A DNA stretch of 54,913 bases from Bryobacter sp. (GTDB lineage Bacteria > Acidobacteriota > Terriglobia > Bryobacterales > Bryobacteraceae). The first letter of the stretch is position 1. Every line of letters starts with the position of its first letter. Where the stretch lies: NCBI GenBank assembly GCA_022843625.1, contig JALHNH010000045.1:1-54913 (forward strand). The letters are read 5' to 3'. The notes beneath the pieces were generated by a model. That model ran no database searches. It worked only from the letters and a program-made list of their open reading frames with translations, and was not told the DNA's origin. A program made the translations under genes and the position numbers. Of this stretch, positions 24,761 through 35,700 are shown piece after piece.

Positions 24761-27700
24761 GTGAACATTTTTAACCTGGACGAGTCGCTTATCCGTGACT
24801 ATGAGAGATTCGCCAGATCATTCACTCAAATTCGAGCAGAAGATATCCGCGCCCAAGTTGATGAAATATATGCATCCGGGCGCTTTTGGCCCGAACCCTT
24901 AATCAGCATCAATCCCCACTACGAGCGCGACGCCGACGTTGATTCGTTGGTCAAGGAGGGCCTCCTGCATCCCCACACGGCGCAGATCTTCCGCGTCGGC
25001 AACTCCCCGATTACGCTCTTCCGACACCAAGCTCAAGCAGTAGCAAAGGCTTCTAAAGGAAACAGCTTTGTAGTTACTACGGGAACAGGATCAGGCAAGT
25101 CGCTGTGTTTTTTCATTCCCATCGTAGACGCCGCCGTTAGGGCGAGGGCTTCCGGGGACGCCCCGCGCACCCGGGCGATCATCGTTTATCCGATGAACGC
25201 TCTGGCGAATAGCCAGATGCAGGAGTTGAGGAAGTTTATCGATCATTCCGATCTCCCTGAACACCTGAAGCCTTCGTTCGCTCGTTATACCGGACAAGAA
25301 GATAGTAGCGAGCGGGAACTAATAAAGAATTCAAAGCCTGACATCCTTTTGACGAACTTCATGATGCTCGAATTGCTTATGACTCGCCAGAGCGATCGAG
25401 ACCAAACAGTAATCGGGAATGCAGAAGGCCTGGACTTCTTGGTCCTTGATGAACTTCACACCTATCGGGGCAGACAAGGCGCTGATGTCGCCATGCTCGT
25501 ACGCCGCGTGAAAGATCGACTTTGCAGAGTCAAGGCTCCTGTTTGCATCGGCACCTCAGCCACCATGGCAAGCGAAGGGGGAGACCAAACCCGGGCTACT
25601 TCGGTGGCAAAGGTGGCAACAAGATTGTTTGGCACAACAGTCACGCCTGATGCGGTGATTGACGAGAGCTTGGAGCGTGCTACTTCCGCAGCAATTCAGG
25701 TAGCCGCTAACTTTGGCAGTGTAATCGACGCTGCAATTCCAGAGAATCTGACTGACGAAGAGTTGCGGCAGCATCCTCTGGCAGCCTGGATTGAAATGCA
25801 GGTCGGCCTATGTGATGGTCAACGCCTCAGCCGACGGGAGCCAACCACACTTGCACAAGCAGCTAAACGTCTCTCAGAAGCTTCAGGCAGAGACCCACAG
25901 CAATGCTTGAAGCAGATCCAGAAAATGCTCACATTGATGAGCCGACCAGCCTCAGAGCGAGGAGGTATTGGAGATCGGGCTTTTCTGGCCTTCAAACTTC
26001 ACCGCTTCATTTCTGGGGCCGGCTTTGTTCATGCAACTTTGAAGGGTGGTGGGAATCGACGTGTCACTTTGGAAGGTCAACGATTTGATCCAAGCGATCC
26101 AAGTTCGCGGCTTTATCCGACATTCTTTTGCCGCACCTGTGGACAGGAGTTTCACCCAGTCACCCTAGTGCGTAGAGAGAACACGCACCATTTGCTGCCA
26201 CGGCCTATTGACGAGACGCCAATAGAGAACGATGGATCGGAGGATCAAGCTGGCTACTTGATGCCAGAGCCAGAGAATGATCCAGAGTACAGCTTTACTG
26301 GGGATGCCGAAGACTTCCCTGAGGAATGGACTGAAATAGGACCAGGCGGAATGCGTCGCCTCCGATTAGACAAACGACAGTCCGCACCGCAGAGAATACG
26401 AGTGACATCTGCTGGCATAGTAGACAATTCAGGCAAAGATTCGCTCTTTCTTCCGGGCAGGTTCAAGTTCTGCCCTAACTGCAAAGATCAACCGCCTGGC
26501 CAAGCGCGCGAAATCAACAAACTCGCAGGACTATCGGCCGAGGGCCGCAGTTCAGCAACTACCCTCCTTGTGTCCAGTGCACTGCGATGGATGAATTTGC
26601 CCGAGAGCCTAATTTCAAAGGATAAGCGCAAGCTGCTTGGCTTTACCGACAATCGTCAGGACGCTGCCTTGCAGGCCGGCCACTTCAACGACTTCCTATT
26701 CGTTTCGCTGTTTAGAGCGGCAACCCTGGCTGCGGTAAGGGCGGCAGGACTGGATGGCCTCGGAGACGATGAATTCGGAAGGCGAGTCCAGTCGTCGCTG
26801 GGCTTCACTTCAGCAAACAAGCTCCGCCGAATTGAATGGTTGGCTCGCCCCGATGCGGTGGGTGTGGGCCTGATTGAAGCAGAGCGGGCACTTGCTCGTG
26901 TTCTCGCTCATCGAGTATGGGCGGATCTGCGACGCGGATGGCGCTTCACGAATCCCAACCTAGAAGAACTTGGTCTGATTCGTGCAGTGTACGTCGGGCT
27001 CGACGAGCTTGTAAACGACGCTGAAGCCTTTTCCTCCGCTGTTCCTGAAATTCAAGCCCTCAGTGCCGACAAAAGACGACAAGCGATCACCATCTTGCTG
27101 GACACACTGAGGCATGGACTTGCTGTCACAGCTGACGCTCTAGATCCGGCAATGGTGGACATCATCGCTACGGCAGCGAGACAGTCACTCCGCCACCCAT
27201 GGTCAATCGCACAACAAGAAAACCTGCGCATCGCTGCCGCCCTTATGGTGGAAGCTCCTAAACGCGAGGAGGTCAGCTTGCGAGGCGAACCACTCATTGT
27301 ACGGGGTGGTCCGCGAAGTAGGCTCGCCAAGCAACTGAATCGGAGCGATCTCTGGGGCCGACGTCTCTCTGCCAAGTCATACCTGGAAGTGGCCCAGTCC
27401 CTCCTTGAGATCACGGAACGCTATCAACTCGTCCGCAGGGTGCCCACTACATTCGATGCAGATGGCTGGCGGCTTGAAGCGAATGCTGTTCGATTGATTG
27501 CGGGCTCTGGCCGAATTGACTCGAAACCGGTCAACAGCTATTTCGTCAGCCTCTATGAAAACCTCGCTGACGCTCTAGCGCAGGGCGGGCATGGGCTATT
27601 CGGTTTGGAAAGTCGCGAGCACACCGCCCAGGTAGAGCAAGAACGCCGTGAGTGGAGAGAATGGCGGTTCCGTTGGGAACCCAAAGATCAGGAGAAACTG

Positions 27701-29947
27701 GAAAGCCAAAAGGAAAAGCTGCGGGAGGAAGGTGAGCCCAACGTTTTCCTTCCGGCTCTGTTCTGCTCTCCGACTATGGAACTCGGGGTGGACATTTCAG
27801 CTTTGAACGCAGTGTATTTGCGAAACGTCCCTCCAACGCCGGCCAACTATGCCCAACGGTCAGGGCGAGCCGGCAGGTCTGGGCAAGCAGCGCTCGTGGT
27901 TACGTATTGTGCAGCGCAAAGTCCCCATGACCAACACTATTTCGCCGAGCCCAAACAGATGGTGAGCGGCATTGTAAGACCGCCAGCGTTAGAACTAGCA
28001 AACCGCGATCTCATTGAGTCCCATCTTCATGCAGTGTGGCTGGCCGAGTCGGGACAAAATCTCCCAGAAGACATTCCCCAAGTGCTGGATCTCAGCGCCG
28101 CCGAATTGCCAGTTCGCAAGGATATTGAAAACACGCTCAGTACAAAAGAACTTGCCAAACGAGCACGGGTGGCCATGCTGAGGATTCTCCAAAGTGTCGA
28201 TGCAGAAGTCAATGCAGAGAACGCGCCTTGGGCAGCAGACCGTGAAGCTTTCGTCGAATCAGTTTCGGACGCGGCATTTGGAAGATTCAACGATGCATTC
28301 AAGCGCTGGAGACAGCTTTATCTGAGCGCACACACGCAGTTGACCGAAGCGAATCGGAAGTCGGAAATGCACGGACTCAGCAGCAACGAACGCCGCGATG
28401 CGAAGGTGGCTCAGGCTCAAGCGAATGAGCAACTTGCTCTCCTAGAGAAAGGAAGAGCCACTGGAGGCTCTGACTTCTATACATATCGCTACCTCGCAAC
28501 GGAAGGCTTCCTCCCGGGCTACAACTTTCCCCGACTGCCACTCTATGCCTTCGTACCGGCATTGGGTGTCGGCGGTCCCAAGGCAGCGTACCTTCAGCGT
28601 GCCCGGTTTCTTGCAATTGCCGAGTTCGGGCCGAGAAGCCTTATCTATCACGAGGGGCGCGCATTCCGCGTAACAAAAGCCAAGATTTCTCCGGAGTTGC
28701 GAGCGGCAGAAGGTGGCCGGCTGGCCACCAAAACACTGTTTATATGCGAGCAATGCGGTGCTTCGCATGAATCAGAGCCGGAGCTCTGTCAGGTTTGCAG
28801 CGCCAGCATGAGTGGAGTGCACCCGATCCGCAACATCGTCCGGATCGACAATGTGGAGACCGCCGCTGCTGAACGTATTACTGCCAACGATGAGGACCGC
28901 CAACGTCAAGGCTTTGAAATTCAAACTGTCTTCTCCTGGCAGCAGCGCGACGGACGATCCGATGTGGCTTCTGCTATAGCTCAGGACAGCGAAGGCATGC
29001 TCCTGCGGCTTGACTATGCGCCTGGAGCGAAGATTAGTCGGGTTAACAAGGGACTGCGCCGCCGCAAGGAGAAGAGCATCTTCGGCTTTGGAATCGACCC
29101 TTCGTCCGGCCGCTGGGTCGCCACGCCAGGGGACGCAAGCGACGGAGATGCCGACCAGTCTCCTCCAGAGAAAACGCCGCCGCAGTTAATCGTACCCATT
29201 GTCGAAGACAACAAAAACGCAGCCCTAATTCGCCTTGCGGCGGAACCGGAGTCTACAGTGACGATCACAACTCTGCAGCACGCCTTCACGCGCGGGCTGG
29301 AGACGGTCTTTCAGTTGGAGGAGGGCGAAACGCTCACCGAGCCGGTACCGAACCGCGATAGCAGAAAGGCAATTCTTGCGTTCGAAGCGACAGAGGGAGG
29401 AGCTGGCGTCCTCACGCGACTGGTGTCCGAGACTGATCGCCTTGCAGAAATTGCAAAATCCGCTCTTGGCCTGATGCACTTCCAAAATCTGGACGAGGCA
29501 ATATCAAGCGGTGACCCAAGCAGATTGAAAGAAGACCCCAAAGCCAATTGCGTGAAGGGCTGCTATCGGTGCCTGTTGTCATACTACAACCAGCCAGACC
29601 ATGAACTCATTGATCGCACTGACCCGGATGCCATTGAGATTCTACTGCGGCTCGGACGTGCAAAGGTGGTCGCGGTAGCGAAGCAGATTCCCAACCATGG
29701 AAATGAGCCAGTGCCCCTGTTGACGGATTTGTGGCAGCTACCCGCCCCCGATCCTAATCCGGTGAAGATCGAGGACGCAACGTACAACCTCGTCTGGCGC
29801 TCGCATCTGGTAGTCGCCACGGCGGAACCGCCAAAGGTCAATCAACGAATGGCTCTCGAAGTACTTGGATTCAGTGTTGTGACTTTCGATGCAACAGCAG
29901 ATGAGCCACCCGAAGAATTGCGCCGATTACTGGGAAATGCCAAATGA
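24761..29947 (+). CDS. Very large DEAD/DEAH helicase with DUF1998 domain (DISARM DrmA-DrmB / Druantia DruE-like)
   Basis: This 1728-residue protein begins at a GTG preceded by GGAGG. RecA lobe 1 carries TGTGSGKS (about 107-114), VYPMNALANSQ, TNFMMLELLM and the DELH box (about 230). Lobe 2 carries SPTMELGVDIS (about 1004) and QRSGRAGRSGQ. Large zinc-cysteine inserts lie near 455 (CRTCGQEF), 568 (CPNCKDQ) and 1327 (CEQCGASHE). The last 250 residues contain the DUF1998 signature GCYRCLLSYYNQPDH (about 1600). This helicase-DUF1998 combination is seen in MrfA repair helicases, DruE, and, split over two proteins, in DISARM DrmA and DrmB. It probably translocates on or remodels invading DNA. It heads an eight-gene operon and overlaps the next gene by 4 bases. 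Confidence 0.9.
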   Translation: MNIFNLDESLIRDYERFARSFTQIRAEDIRAQVDEIYASGRFWPEPLISINPHYERDADVDSLVKEGLLHPHTAQIFRVGNSPITLFRHQAQAVAKASKGNSFVVTTGTGSGKSLCFFIPIVDAAVRARASGDAPRTRAIIVYPMNALANSQMQELRKFIDHSDLPEHLKPSFARYTGQEDSSERELIKNSKPDILLTNFMMLELLMTRQSDRDQTVIGNAEGLDFLVLDELHTYRGRQGADVAMLVRRVKDRLCRVKAPVCIGTSATMASEGGDQTRATSVAKVATRLFGTTVTPDAVIDESLERATSAAIQVAANFGSVIDAAIPENLTDEELRQHPLAAWIEMQVGLCDGQRLSRREPTTLAQAAKRLSEASGRDPQQCLKQIQKMLTLMSRPASERGGIGDRAFLAFKLHRFISGAGFVHATLKGGGNRRVTLEGQRFDPSDPSSRLYPTFFCRTCGQEFHPVTLVRRENTHHLLPRPIDETPIENDGSEDQAGYLMPEPENDPEYSFTGDAEDFPEEWTEIGPGGMRRLRLDKRQSAPQRIRVTSAGIVDNSGKDSLFLPGRFKFCPNCKDQPPGQAREINKLAGLSAEGRSSATTLLVSSALRWMNLPESLISKDKRKLLGFTDNRQDAALQAGHFNDFLFVSLFRAATLAAVRAAGLDGLGDDEFGRRVQSSLGFTSANKLRRIEWLARPDAVGVGLIEAERALARVLAHRVWADLRRGWRFTNPNLEELGLIRAVYVGLDELVNDAEAFSSAVPEIQALSADKRRQAITILLDTLRHGLAVTADALDPAMVDIIATAARQSLRHPWSIAQQENLRIAAALMVEAPKREEVSLRGEPLIVRGGPRSRLAKQLNRSDLWGRRLSAKSYLEVAQSLLEITERYQLVRRVPTTFDADGWRLEANAVRLIAGSGRIDSKPVNSYFVSLYENLADALAQGGHGLFGLESREHTAQVEQERREWREWRFRWEPKDQEKLESQKEKLREEGEPNVFLPALFCSPTMELGVDISALNAVYLRNVPPTPANYAQRSGRAGRSGQAALVVTYCAAQSPHDQHYFAEPKQMVSGIVRPPALELANRDLIESHLHAVWLAESGQNLPEDIPQVLDLSAAELPVRKDIENTLSTKELAKRARVAMLRILQSVDAEVNAENAPWAADREAFVESVSDAAFGRFNDAFKRWRQLYLSAHTQLTEANRKSEMHGLSSNERRDAKVAQAQANEQLALLEKGRATGGSDFYTYRYLATEGFLPGYNFPRLPLYAFVPALGVGGPKAAYLQRARFLAIAEFGPRSLIYHEGRAFRVTKAKISPELRAAEGGRLATKTLFICEQCGASHESEPELCQVCSASMSGVHPIRNIVRIDNVETAAAERITANDEDRQRQGFEIQTVFSWQQRDGRSDVASAIAQDSEGMLLRLDYAPGAKISRVNKGLRRRKEKSIFGFGIDPSSGRWVATPGDASDGDADQSPPEKTPPQLIVPIVEDNKNAALIRLAAEPESTVTITTLQHAFTRGLETVFQLEEGETLTEPVPNRDSRKAILAFEATEGGAGVLTRLVSETDRLAEIAKSALGLMHFQNLDEAISSGDPSRLKEDPKANCVKGCYRCLLSYYNQPDHELIDRTDPDAIEILLRLGRAKVVAVAKQIPNHGNEPVPLLTDLWQLPAPDPNPVKIEDATYNLVWRSHLVVATAEPPKVNQRMALEVLGFSVVTFDATADEPPEELRRLLGNAK

Positions 29948-32730
29948 ATCCTCCGCATAGTAGCCAAGTTATATTCGCACCGGGAGACCTCGTCTATGCG
30001 CGAGGGCGGGAGTGGGTCACGATGCCTTCACCCGATGAGGACTGGCTCTGCCTTCGCCCATTGTCCGGCGCCGAAGCGGACATTCAATATCTCTGTCCGG
30101 ATTTGGAGCGCGATCCCGTTCGCCCGGCAAGATTCGAGCTTCCGGACGGGAAGGTGCTGGCAACACAAGATGCCGCCAGAATTCTGGCCGATGCCCTTCG
30201 CCTTTCCTTGCGGCGAGGAGCTGGCCCTTTTCGATCCGCAGCCAGACTCGGCTTTGAGCCGCGAGCCTACCAATTGGTCCCCTTGCTCATGGCTCTACGC
30301 TTACCAGTTGTCCGACTGATCATTGCTGATGACGTGGGTATTGGCAAGACAATCGAGGCCGGACTGATACTCAGGGAACTGATCGATCGAGGAGAAATCG
30401 ACCGTCTCACCGTCTTGTGCCCTCCACACTTGGTGGAACAATGGACTTCCGAGCTGAAAACCAAATTTGATCTCGACGCAGTGGCAGTAACGGCATCAAC
30501 TGCCGCTCGCCTGGAGCGGGGGCTACCAGCGTCTCAAACCCTTTTCGACGCCCACCCGTTCACAGTCGTCAGCCTGGACTACATTAAGGCGGACAAGCGC
30601 CGCGACAGCTTCGCTCGCTCTTGCCCCAAGACCATTGTGGTTGACGAGGCACATGCTTGTGTGGGCGTAAACCAGGGTCGGCAGCAACGATTCGAGCTAT
30701 TGAAACGCCTTTCAGATGACCCTGAGCGACATCTGATCCTGCTCACAGCAACTCCCCACAGTGGCGACGAAGGGGCATTTGACAGACTGCTCAGTTTGGT
30801 AAATCCAGAGTTTGAAACAAGTTCGATAGAAGATGCCGAAGATCGTGTTCGAGTCGCGCGCCATCTTGTTCAACGCCGCCGCATTGACCTAATGGGGCAC
30901 GACTGGGGAGAAGATAGGACATTCCCTCGTCACGAGACAACGGAACAACCGTATCCGCTGGACGCCGCACACCAAGCCTTTCATGAAGCGGTGCTTGATT
31001 ATTGCCTGACCGTTGTCACCACCTCCGGAGAGGATCAACATAGGCGAAGGCTCGCCTTCTGGGGGACTCTCGCGCTGATGCGGTGTGTTGGATCGTCACC
31101 AGCGGCAGCCGCGAGCGCACTCCGTAACCGCCTTGCGAGCGATATTGACCGACTCGGCGAACAGGTGTTTGACGACGACGAAGCGGAGTCAATTGACATC
31201 GAACCTGCGCCTGGAGTTTCGCCAGCTATCGAAGGCGAGGATATGAATCCGCTGGAACGACTCATCGTCCAAGCGGATAAACTGACGAAGGGCAAGGACC
31301 CTAAGCTTTCAGCAGTAATCGAAGTACTGAAGCCGCTCATTAATGAAGGAGCCAATCCCGTTGTTTTTTGTCGCTTCATCGCGACAGCGGAACACGTCGC
31401 GGAAGGCCTTCGAAAGGCCTTTCCTGAACTTCGAATTGAAGCAGTGACCGGCGCACTCCCTTCAGAGGAGCGTCGAGCCCGGGTGGAAGACATGGGGACC
31501 GCGACGCAAAGAATCCTTGTTGCAACAGATTGCCTTTCGGAGGGTATCAACCTCCAAAGCCTCTTCGATTCCGTCATTCATTACGATCTCTCCTGGAACC
31601 CCACCCGGCATCAGCAGCGGGAGGGACGTGTGGACCGATTTGGGCAGTCAAAGCCTCTTGTTCGGTCCGTTCTGCTCTACTCCCCAGACAGCGCCATTGA
31701 TGGAGCGGTACTCGAAGTAATCCTCAGAAAAGCCGCCGCCATTCGTAAAGTTACCGGTGTCACCGTACCGCTGCCCGAGGAGAGAGGAGCTGTAACGGGT
31801 GCGCTTATGAACGCAGTGCTTCTGCGCAAACGCAAGGCAGGACAGCTTGCACTCGACTTCGGTTTTGCGAATGACGCGCAAAAGATGGAGATCCGCTGGC
31901 GGGATGCTCAAGAAGGCGAGAAGAAATCTCGGGCCCGTTTCGCGCAGAACGCAATCAAGCCAGAAGAGGTCGCCCCTGAATGGCGGAGATGGCGTGAGCT
32001 CCTGGGCGGACCAGCCGAAGTTCGTCGCTTTGTCGAACGGGCCTTAAGCCGACTGGATGCCCCCCTAGATGTGAGCAGCTCAGTACCGCAGGCTCATCTT
32101 CATACACTTCCTTTGGGACTTCGCGAACGTCTCGCCTCCCGCGGCCTAGAAGGAAGTATTCGCCTCGCGTTTGAGGAGCCGCCTCCGGCAAATGCGGAAG
32201 TGGTCGTGCGCAGTCACCCGCTGCCCGCCACCCTTGCCGAAGCTTTGCTCGAAGCCGCGCTCGATCCAACTTCAAGCCCGGTACCGCCGGTCGGCCGCGC
32301 AGGAGCTTGGCCGACGCCTGCAGTTAGCTCAATTACTACCCTCGCCCTGCTGCGCCTCCGCTTCAAACTCATCGTTCGAGGTCGTAAGGAAAAGATGCTG
32401 CTAGTGGAAGAGTCCGCTGCCATTGCGTTTGAAGGAACCGCCGAGACACCTTGCGCCACCGGCTCGGCAGCTTGGAGCTTGCTTGATGCAAGTTCAAGTG
32501 GCAACCTCGCCGATCTCGCCCGACATCGCATGGTCGAACAGGCTCGAAACCGGATCACAGGGTTGCTCGGCGGACCAATCGCGGCCTACGCGAATGACCG
32601 GGCAGCGGCGCTGGCTGAGGATCACGGACGCGTCCGTGCCGCTGGCGTCAATGTTCCGCGCGTCACCGTTGAATCTGTGCTGCCCGCCGACATCATGGGC
32701 GTTTTTGTATTGCTTCCGGGGAGCATTTAA
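29944..32730 (+). CDS. SNF2-family helicase, RapA/DrmD-like
   Basis: This 928-residue SF2 translocase has motif I DDVGIGKTIEAGLILREL (about residue 129), motif Ia CPPHLVEQW, a DEAH box (about 232), motif III LTATPHSGDE, and lobe-2 motifs LVATDCLSEGINLQ and QREGRVDRFGQ (about 555). The pattern is the RapA branch of SNF2 proteins, which is also where DISARM DrmD falls. The C-terminal 300 residues carry no recognised domain. It overlaps the DUF1998 helicase by ATGA and is followed two bases later by the methyltransferase gene, so the three are translated together. Confidence 0.93.
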   Translation: MNPPHSSQVIFAPGDLVYARGREWVTMPSPDEDWLCLRPLSGAEADIQYLCPDLERDPVRPARFELPDGKVLATQDAARILADALRLSLRRGAGPFRSAARLGFEPRAYQLVPLLMALRLPVVRLIIADDVGIGKTIEAGLILRELIDRGEIDRLTVLCPPHLVEQWTSELKTKFDLDAVAVTASTAARLERGLPASQTLFDAHPFTVVSLDYIKADKRRDSFARSCPKTIVVDEAHACVGVNQGRQQRFELLKRLSDDPERHLILLTATPHSGDEGAFDRLLSLVNPEFETSSIEDAEDRVRVARHLVQRRRIDLMGHDWGEDRTFPRHETTEQPYPLDAAHQAFHEAVLDYCLTVVTTSGEDQHRRRLAFWGTLALMRCVGSSPAAAASALRNRLASDIDRLGEQVFDDDEAESIDIEPAPGVSPAIEGEDMNPLERLIVQADKLTKGKDPKLSAVIEVLKPLINEGANPVVFCRFIATAEHVAEGLRKAFPELRIEAVTGALPSEERRARVEDMGTATQRILVATDCLSEGINLQSLFDSVIHYDLSWNPTRHQQREGRVDRFGQSKPLVRSVLLYSPDSAIDGAVLEVILRKAAAIRKVTGVTVPLPEERGAVTGALMNAVLLRKRKAGQLALDFGFANDAQKMEIRWRDAQEGEKKSRARFAQNAIKPEEVAPEWRRWRELLGGPAEVRRFVERALSRLDAPLDVSSSVPQAHLHTLPLGLRERLASRGLEGSIRLAFEEPPPANAEVVVRSHPLPATLAEALLEAALDPTSSPVPPVGRAGAWPTPAVSSITTLALLRLRFKLIVRGRKEKMLLVEESAAIAFEGTAETPCATGSAAWSLLDASSSGNLADLARHRMVEQARNRITGLLGGPIAAYANDRAAALAEDHGRVRAAGVNVPRVTVESVLPADIMGVFVLLPGSI

Positions 32731-32732
32731 TC

Positions 32733-35700
32733 TTGGCCGAAACCACAAAGAAGACCACAAGAAAGACCGCCAAAACCAGCGGTGCCAAGAGTGGGAAGTC
32801 ACGCCGCTCCGCGTCTCTCATCTTCGACACCATCACGCTCGAAGGAGGGCTTCTTTCTTCTGCCATGCTTGCCCGCATCGCGGCTCGTGGCGCCGGCCAT
32901 CAATCAGAAGCAGATTACGGCGTCCCCAAAGGACTCACTCTCCGCGACGAAATTGCGCGCTACTTCCGAATCGGCGCGGCGCTCTTCAAGGACTTCACCG
33001 CCAGTTCTGCGCCCTCGCTCACAGCAACGATTGCATTCACCGAAGGACTTCTGTCCCAAGTCCTTGGCTTCAACGAGCCGAGAACGAATTCCAATGCCGC
33101 AGCTGGCGTCGCGTTCTCGGCGAAGCAAGGCCGCGTTCCGGTGGTCGTCGTTCCCCCATCAGACGATTTGGATCGGGCCAGTGCTCTCCTCTCTAGCGAA
33201 GGTCGTCGCCGCTCCGCCGCCTCCACCCTCCAAGACTGGCTCAATCAAACCGATCACGCACTCTGGGGGTTCTGCACCAATGGCGACCGCTTGCGGCTCA
33301 TGCGCGACAATGCGAGTCTCACCCGGCCGGCATTCATTGAAGTCAACCTCCGGCAGATCTTCGAATCCGAGAACTTCGCCGACTTCGCCGCCGCTTGGCA
33401 GATCTTCCATTCCTCGCGTTTCGGCTTACCCAGCACGCCGGCTACCGAATGCATCCTGGAAGCGTGGCGGGCGGACGGCGCGAAGGAAGGTGTCACCGCG
33501 CGGGACCGCCTCCGCGACGGCGTCGAAGCGGCCCTTCTAGTACTTGGCAATGGATTCCTCGCCCACCCCGAAAACGCCGCGCTTCGCAACCGTGTTGTCA
33601 ACGGCGAACTCCCAGTCTCTGAATATTTCGGTCAGCTTCTACGCCTTGTCTACCGCCTCATTTTCATGTTGGTGGCGGAAGACCGTGGACTACTACATCC
33701 GCCCAATAGCGCGCCTAGCGCGGCCAAGCTGTATTCGGAAGGCTACTCGGTAAGCGCTCTTCGGACTCGCGCGATTCGCCGGACCGCCTGGGACCAACAC
33801 TTTGACCGCTGGGAAGGTCTACTTATCACCTTCGCTGGACTCGCCAATGGCCAACCAAAGCTCGCTCTACCAGCGCTCGGTGGACTGTTTGAAGACACTG
33901 TCATCCCCGAACTAGAACGCGCGCGGCTGGCCAATCGCGCGCTGATGGAGGCAATCTATCGCCTGGCCTGGCTAAAGGACGAAGCCAGTCTCGTCCCTGT
34001 CAACTGGCGCGACATGGAGACCGAAGAACTCGGCTCCGTCTACGAAAGCCTCCTTGAACTCACGCCTATTCTCAACGATCACGGCCGTGGATTCGCCTTT
34101 GCCCAAGGGGACGAAACCAAAGGCAACCAACGCAAGACTACGGGCAGCTACTATACACCCGACAGCCTGGTACAAACCTTGCTAGATAGTGCCCTCGATC
34201 CAGTGCTTGATCGCGTCGAGTCCGAGTCGACTGACAAGGCGCAGGGACTCCTGGGCGTCACCGTCATTGACCCTGCCTGCGGCTCCGGCCACTTCCTGCT
34301 CGCCGCCGCCCGGCGAATTGCCGTCCGAGTGGCTCGCGCTCGCACTGGCGGAGTCGCTTCACCCCGGGACTATCGCCACGCGCTCCGCGATGTTGTACGT
34401 TCCTGTATCCATGGCGTGGACCGTAATCCTATGGCTGTCGAACTCGCGAAGGTCGCTCTTTGGATTGAAACGGTAGAACCTGGCAAGCCCCTTGGCTTCC
34501 TTGATGCAAACATCCTCTGTGGTGACTCGCTCCTCGGACTGTTCGATCTGGAGGTCCTTCGAGTCGGCATTCCCGACGCTGCGTACAAACCCCTCTCTGG
34601 TGATGACAAGGATGTCGCCCGACTCTTCGATAAGCGCAACAAGGCCGAGCGCGACCGGCCGCAAAGTACCTTCGACTTTGCGGCCGATCGACCAACTGCC
34701 GCAATTGGCCGTCCTCTCGCTCAATCGCTGAAGGCCATTCGCGCGATACCAGAGGACTCGCTGGCAGAGATTGCTGAGAAACGAAAGCGCCTCAGGGCCG
34801 CCAAATCCGAGCCATCTTACTGGCACAGGCGGTTGGCCGCTGACTTGTACACTGCGGCCTTCTTGCTTCCAAAGCAGCAAGCGCCAAAGGTGACTGGTGA
34901 AGCTATGGTCCCAACCACCGATCATCTTTGGCGGACCCTCGGTGGCGGCCAGATCTATGGTCCGCTCGCCGGAGCCATTCGCGAAGCCGCTGACACGGCC
35001 CGCGCTTTCCATTGGCCGCTCGAATTTCCAGACGTGATGGCGGGCGGCGGATTTGACGCGGTAATCGGGAACCCACCGTGGGATCGCCTAAAACTGCAAG
35101 AGCAGGAGTTCTTTGCTTCTCGCGAGCCTGAAATCGCTTTCGCCCAAAATGCGGATGCCCGCGGCAAGATGATCGCGAAGCTGAAGCAGGCTCCGCCAGG
35201 AACGAGGGACTATCAATTGGCTGAGGAGTTCGAGCGGGCGAAGCGCTCGGCGGAGGCTTCCTCCGTCTTCGCACGCGAGGCCAACCGATTCCCGTTGACT
35301 GGTGTCGGCGATGTGAATACTTACGCGCTCTTCGCCGAACTCTTCGAACAGCTTCTGAATCAAAAAGGGCGGGCGGGAATCATCATCCCAACCGGGATCG
35401 CAACAGACGCGACCACTGCGCCTTTTTTCAGCTCAATCGTCAATGAACGAAGGCTTGTGAGCCTTCATGACTTTCAGACGGGGCTTGGCTTCTTTGATCG
35501 AATCGGTCACGCGCGATTTAAGTTTGCTCTATTAACCTTGGGTGGCGCAGGCGTTGGGCCGATCGATATCCCGTTCACATTCTTTTCTCGGACTATTTCT
35601 GACTTCGCCGACAAGCGACGGCACTACACACTTCGTGCCGAAGACATCGCCAGAATCAACCCAAACACTAAAACCGCCCCCATATTCCGGACAAAGTACG

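Noticed and set aside
24582..24764. A 60-codon frame between integrase and helicase (possible excisionase)
   Set aside because: It has no helix-turn-helix pattern and no ribosome site, and it overlaps the helicase start.
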